Origin: Luteococcus sp038433155
Lineage (GTDB): Bacteria > Actinomycetota > Actinomycetes > Propionibacteriales > Propionibacteriaceae
Length of the DNA stretch: 64,000 nucleotides
Assembly (NCBI RefSeq): GCF_038433155.1
Contig: NZ_JBCDMW010000028.1
Coordinates: 9,237-73,236, forward strand
Reading direction: 5' to 3'
Of this stretch, positions 62,905-64,000 are shown one piece after another (within the stretch, counting starts at the first letter, position 1; each line of letters begins with the position of its first letter). Position numbers and translations under genes: made by a program. Under the pieces are notes generated by a model, which worked only from the letters and a program-made list of their open reading frames with translations, was not told where the DNA came from and searched no databases.

Positions 62905-63657
62905 GTGACGGGACTGTTCTATGTGGCCATTGTTCTTGCCTGGATTGCCTTCCTCGTCCCGTCCTTCGTGTCGCGACGCGACGGGGCGGATGACGATGAC
63001 CTTGACCTGCTGGGTCGCTTCGGCGACACGGCGCGCATCATCGCGCCCGCCGGCATCGTCTCCAGCGACGAGGATGCGGACGTCTCCACCCCATTGACCC
63101 GGCGCGCGGCCCGCGCCGAGATCCGCGACACCGCCCGTCGCGCTGCTCGCCGTCGCCGCACCGTGGTGCTTGGGCTGCTGGGCCTGACCGTGCTCACCGT
63201 GGCCGGTGTCGCCATCGATGCCGTGATCTGGTGGACCCCGCTGGTGCCCCTCGGGATGCTGCTGGCCTTCCTGGTGGTTGCTCGGTTCAGCGTGGTGCGC
63301 CTCAACGCCGTCCTCGACGAGCGGCTGGCCGAGCTGGAAACCGACTGGCAGGAGGACACCATCAGCTTCGAGGTGCCCAGCGGCCTTCGGGCTGGCGGCA
63401 TCACCACCGACTCCGTGGAACTGTCGATCGAGATCAGCGCCCCGATCAATGGTCTGGCTGGCAGCCTCTGGGAGCCGATCCCGGTGACCGTCCCCACCTA
63501 TGTCAGCAAGCCGATGGTGCCCCGCACCGTGCGCACCATTGACCTGTCGGCCCCCGGCCAGGTCACCGCGCAGCAGCCGGTGGTGGCCGAGGCCCCCGAG
63601 CAGCCCGTCGAGACCCGCAACGAGAGCCAGGAGCGCCCCCGCGCCGTCGGTGAGTGA
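62905..63657 (+). CDS. glpR: GlpR/SepX-like cell-division membrane protein
   Basis: A 250-residue membrane protein. The N-terminal helix (about residues 3-20, LFYVAIVLAWIAFLVPSF) is followed by an acidic segment, two more helices (about 88-105 and 110-130) and a cytoplasmic tail ending RPRAVGE. This layout matches GlpR of corynebacteria and SepX of streptomycetes, which bind division proteins. The GTG at 62905 has TAGCCT 7 nt upstream. The MoeA/Glp homologue upstream makes a conserved pair likely. Confidence 0.82.
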   Translation: MTGLFYVAIVLAWIAFLVPSFVSRRDGADDDDLDLLGRFGDTARIIAPAGIVSSDEDADVSTPLTRRAARAEIRDTARRAARRRRTVVLGLLGLTVLTVAGVAIDAVIWWTPLVPLGMLLAFLVVARFSVVRLNAVLDERLAELETDWQEDTISFEVPSGLRAGGITTDSVELSIEISAPINGLAGSLWEPIPVTVPTYVSKPMVPRTVRTIDLSAPGQVTAQQPVVAEAPEQPVETRNESQERPRAVGE

Positions 63658-63730
63658 GCTCGCTTGGACGCACGCTGACCAGCGGTGCTACTCTTCTTCT
63701 TGCTGCTCGTCAGCTGAGAACTGAAAACTT

Positions 63731-63806
63731 GGGGCATTGGCGCAGTTGGTAGCGCGTCTCGTTCGCAATGAGAAGGTCAGGGGTTCGAATCCCCTATGCT
63801 CCACCA
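63731..63806 (+). tRNA. tRNA-Ala (CGC)
   Basis: A complete cloverleaf. The acceptor GGGGCAT pairs with ATGCTCC. The anticodon loop is TTCGCAA with anticodon CGC (codon GCG). The T arm is GGGG-TTCGAAT-CCCC, the discriminator is A, and CCA is encoded at 63804-63806. TTGGAC and TACTCT lie upstream. Confidence 0.95.
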
Positions 63807-63878
63807 GATTGGACGTATTAGAACACCTGACATCGTTGGGTGCGAGAGCGGCGAACGGCTCGTTGAGCTGGATGGGAA

Positions 63879-64000
63879 TGCCCCCAGTTTGGTTGACAGA
63901 TTTCTAGGGGCTGGTCAGGCGGCCTGTGCGACCGTCTGATGGACCAGTTCGAACTCTACTGGGGTGAGTTTGCCGAGACGCCGTTGGCGGCGTCGGCGGT
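63879..64000 (-). mobile_element. Left edge of an IS3-family insertion sequence
   Basis: TG at 63879 starts a terminal-repeat-like TGCCCCCAGTTTGGTTGACA, which fits the TG...CA ends of IS3 elements. The transposase end follows. Only this edge is in the window, and the boundary is approximate. Confidence 0.7.
63915..64000 (-). CDS. IS3-family transposase OrfB, C-terminal end only
   Basis: The last 28 codons of a minus-strand transposase that continues beyond the window: RRLGKLTPVEFELVHQTVA and then stop. The LTPVEFE segment is typical of the IS3 OrfB end (IS3 integrase DDE catalytic domain upstream, not visible). The stop is at 63915-63917. Confidence 0.8.
   Translation of the reverse strand, partial: RRRRQRRLGKLTPVEFELVHQTVAQAA

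Overview
The window is chromosomal DNA from a high-GC actinobacterium, most likely a member of the Propionibacteriaceae or a close relative. The evidence is the strong GC bias at third codon positions, a mycothiol synthase (mshD), a GlnR-type orphan response regulator, a DtxR/IdeR iron repressor, a monomeric isocitrate dehydrogenase, several actinobacterial DUF families (DUF3151, DUF3027, DUF2530), and many genes that appear to be leaderless, with a TANNNT hexamer 6-7 nt before the start codon. Gene order around mutT1-ppk, mshD-glnR, DUF3151-purA, TetR-tRNA-glmU-prs and mscL/SAF/fmdB/5-FTHF ligase/moeA/rimJ/glpR recalls mycobacteria and streptomycetes. No prophage, CRISPR array or plasmid gene was seen. 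The only mobile element is the edge of an IS3-type insertion sequence at the right end.

Layout. 1-5.6 kb: an edge-truncated sucrase/ferredoxin-like gene and pstSCAB (phosphate uptake), with a hairpin between pstS and pstC and a PHO-box-like repeat upstream. 5.6-12.7 kb: a MutT1-like Nudix/phosphatase, polyphosphate kinase, mycothiol synthase, two membrane-associated unknowns, glnR and dtd. 12.8-15.7 kb: a frameshifted small ORF, a 42-residue membrane peptide, a nitrobindin-like protein, YgfZ and an asparaginase. 15.9-24.6 kb: an L,D-transpeptidase with repeated peptidoglycan-binding modules, typA, an amino acid permease, a DUF3151 protein, a secreted alkaline phosphatase behind a three-unit PHO-box-like repeat, and purA. 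24.6-31.7 kb: a Ser/Pro-rich protein, icd, a TetR regulator, tRNA-Gln, glmU and prs. 32-40.6 kb: a helicase-associated-domain protein, nagB, a cold-shock protein, DUF3027, an esterase with a probable frameshift, DUF2530 and an NCS2 permease. 40.9-49.9 kb: a divergent cupin/methyltransferase pair sharing a DtxR-box, pyruvate carboxylase, small and secreted unknowns, nagA and ideR. 49.9-56.7 kb: an unknown gene, a methyltransferase, thioredoxin, tRNA-Arg, a UDPGP-type pyrophosphorylase and a tandem pair of HTH proteins. 56.9-64 kb: mscL, a SAF-domain protein, fmdB, 5-FTHF cyclo-ligase, moeA-moaC-mogA, rimJ, a GlpR/SepX-like division protein, tRNA-Ala and the IS3 edge.

Themes. Phosphate acquisition and storage (pst, phoA, ppk) carry PHO-box-like repeats at pstS and phoA. 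Iron control appears as ideR plus a DtxR-type operator about 8 kb away. Amino-sugar metabolism (nagA, nagB, glmU, prs, UDPGP) is spread over the window. The right end joins molybdenum-cofactor genes to a MoeA/GlpR pair that in relatives acts in cell division. The most open-ended items are the tandem HTH proteins behind an AT-rich operator-like promoter, a 73-nt structured element near 52.8 kb, two dispersed repeat families, and two very small membrane proteins that look leaderless.
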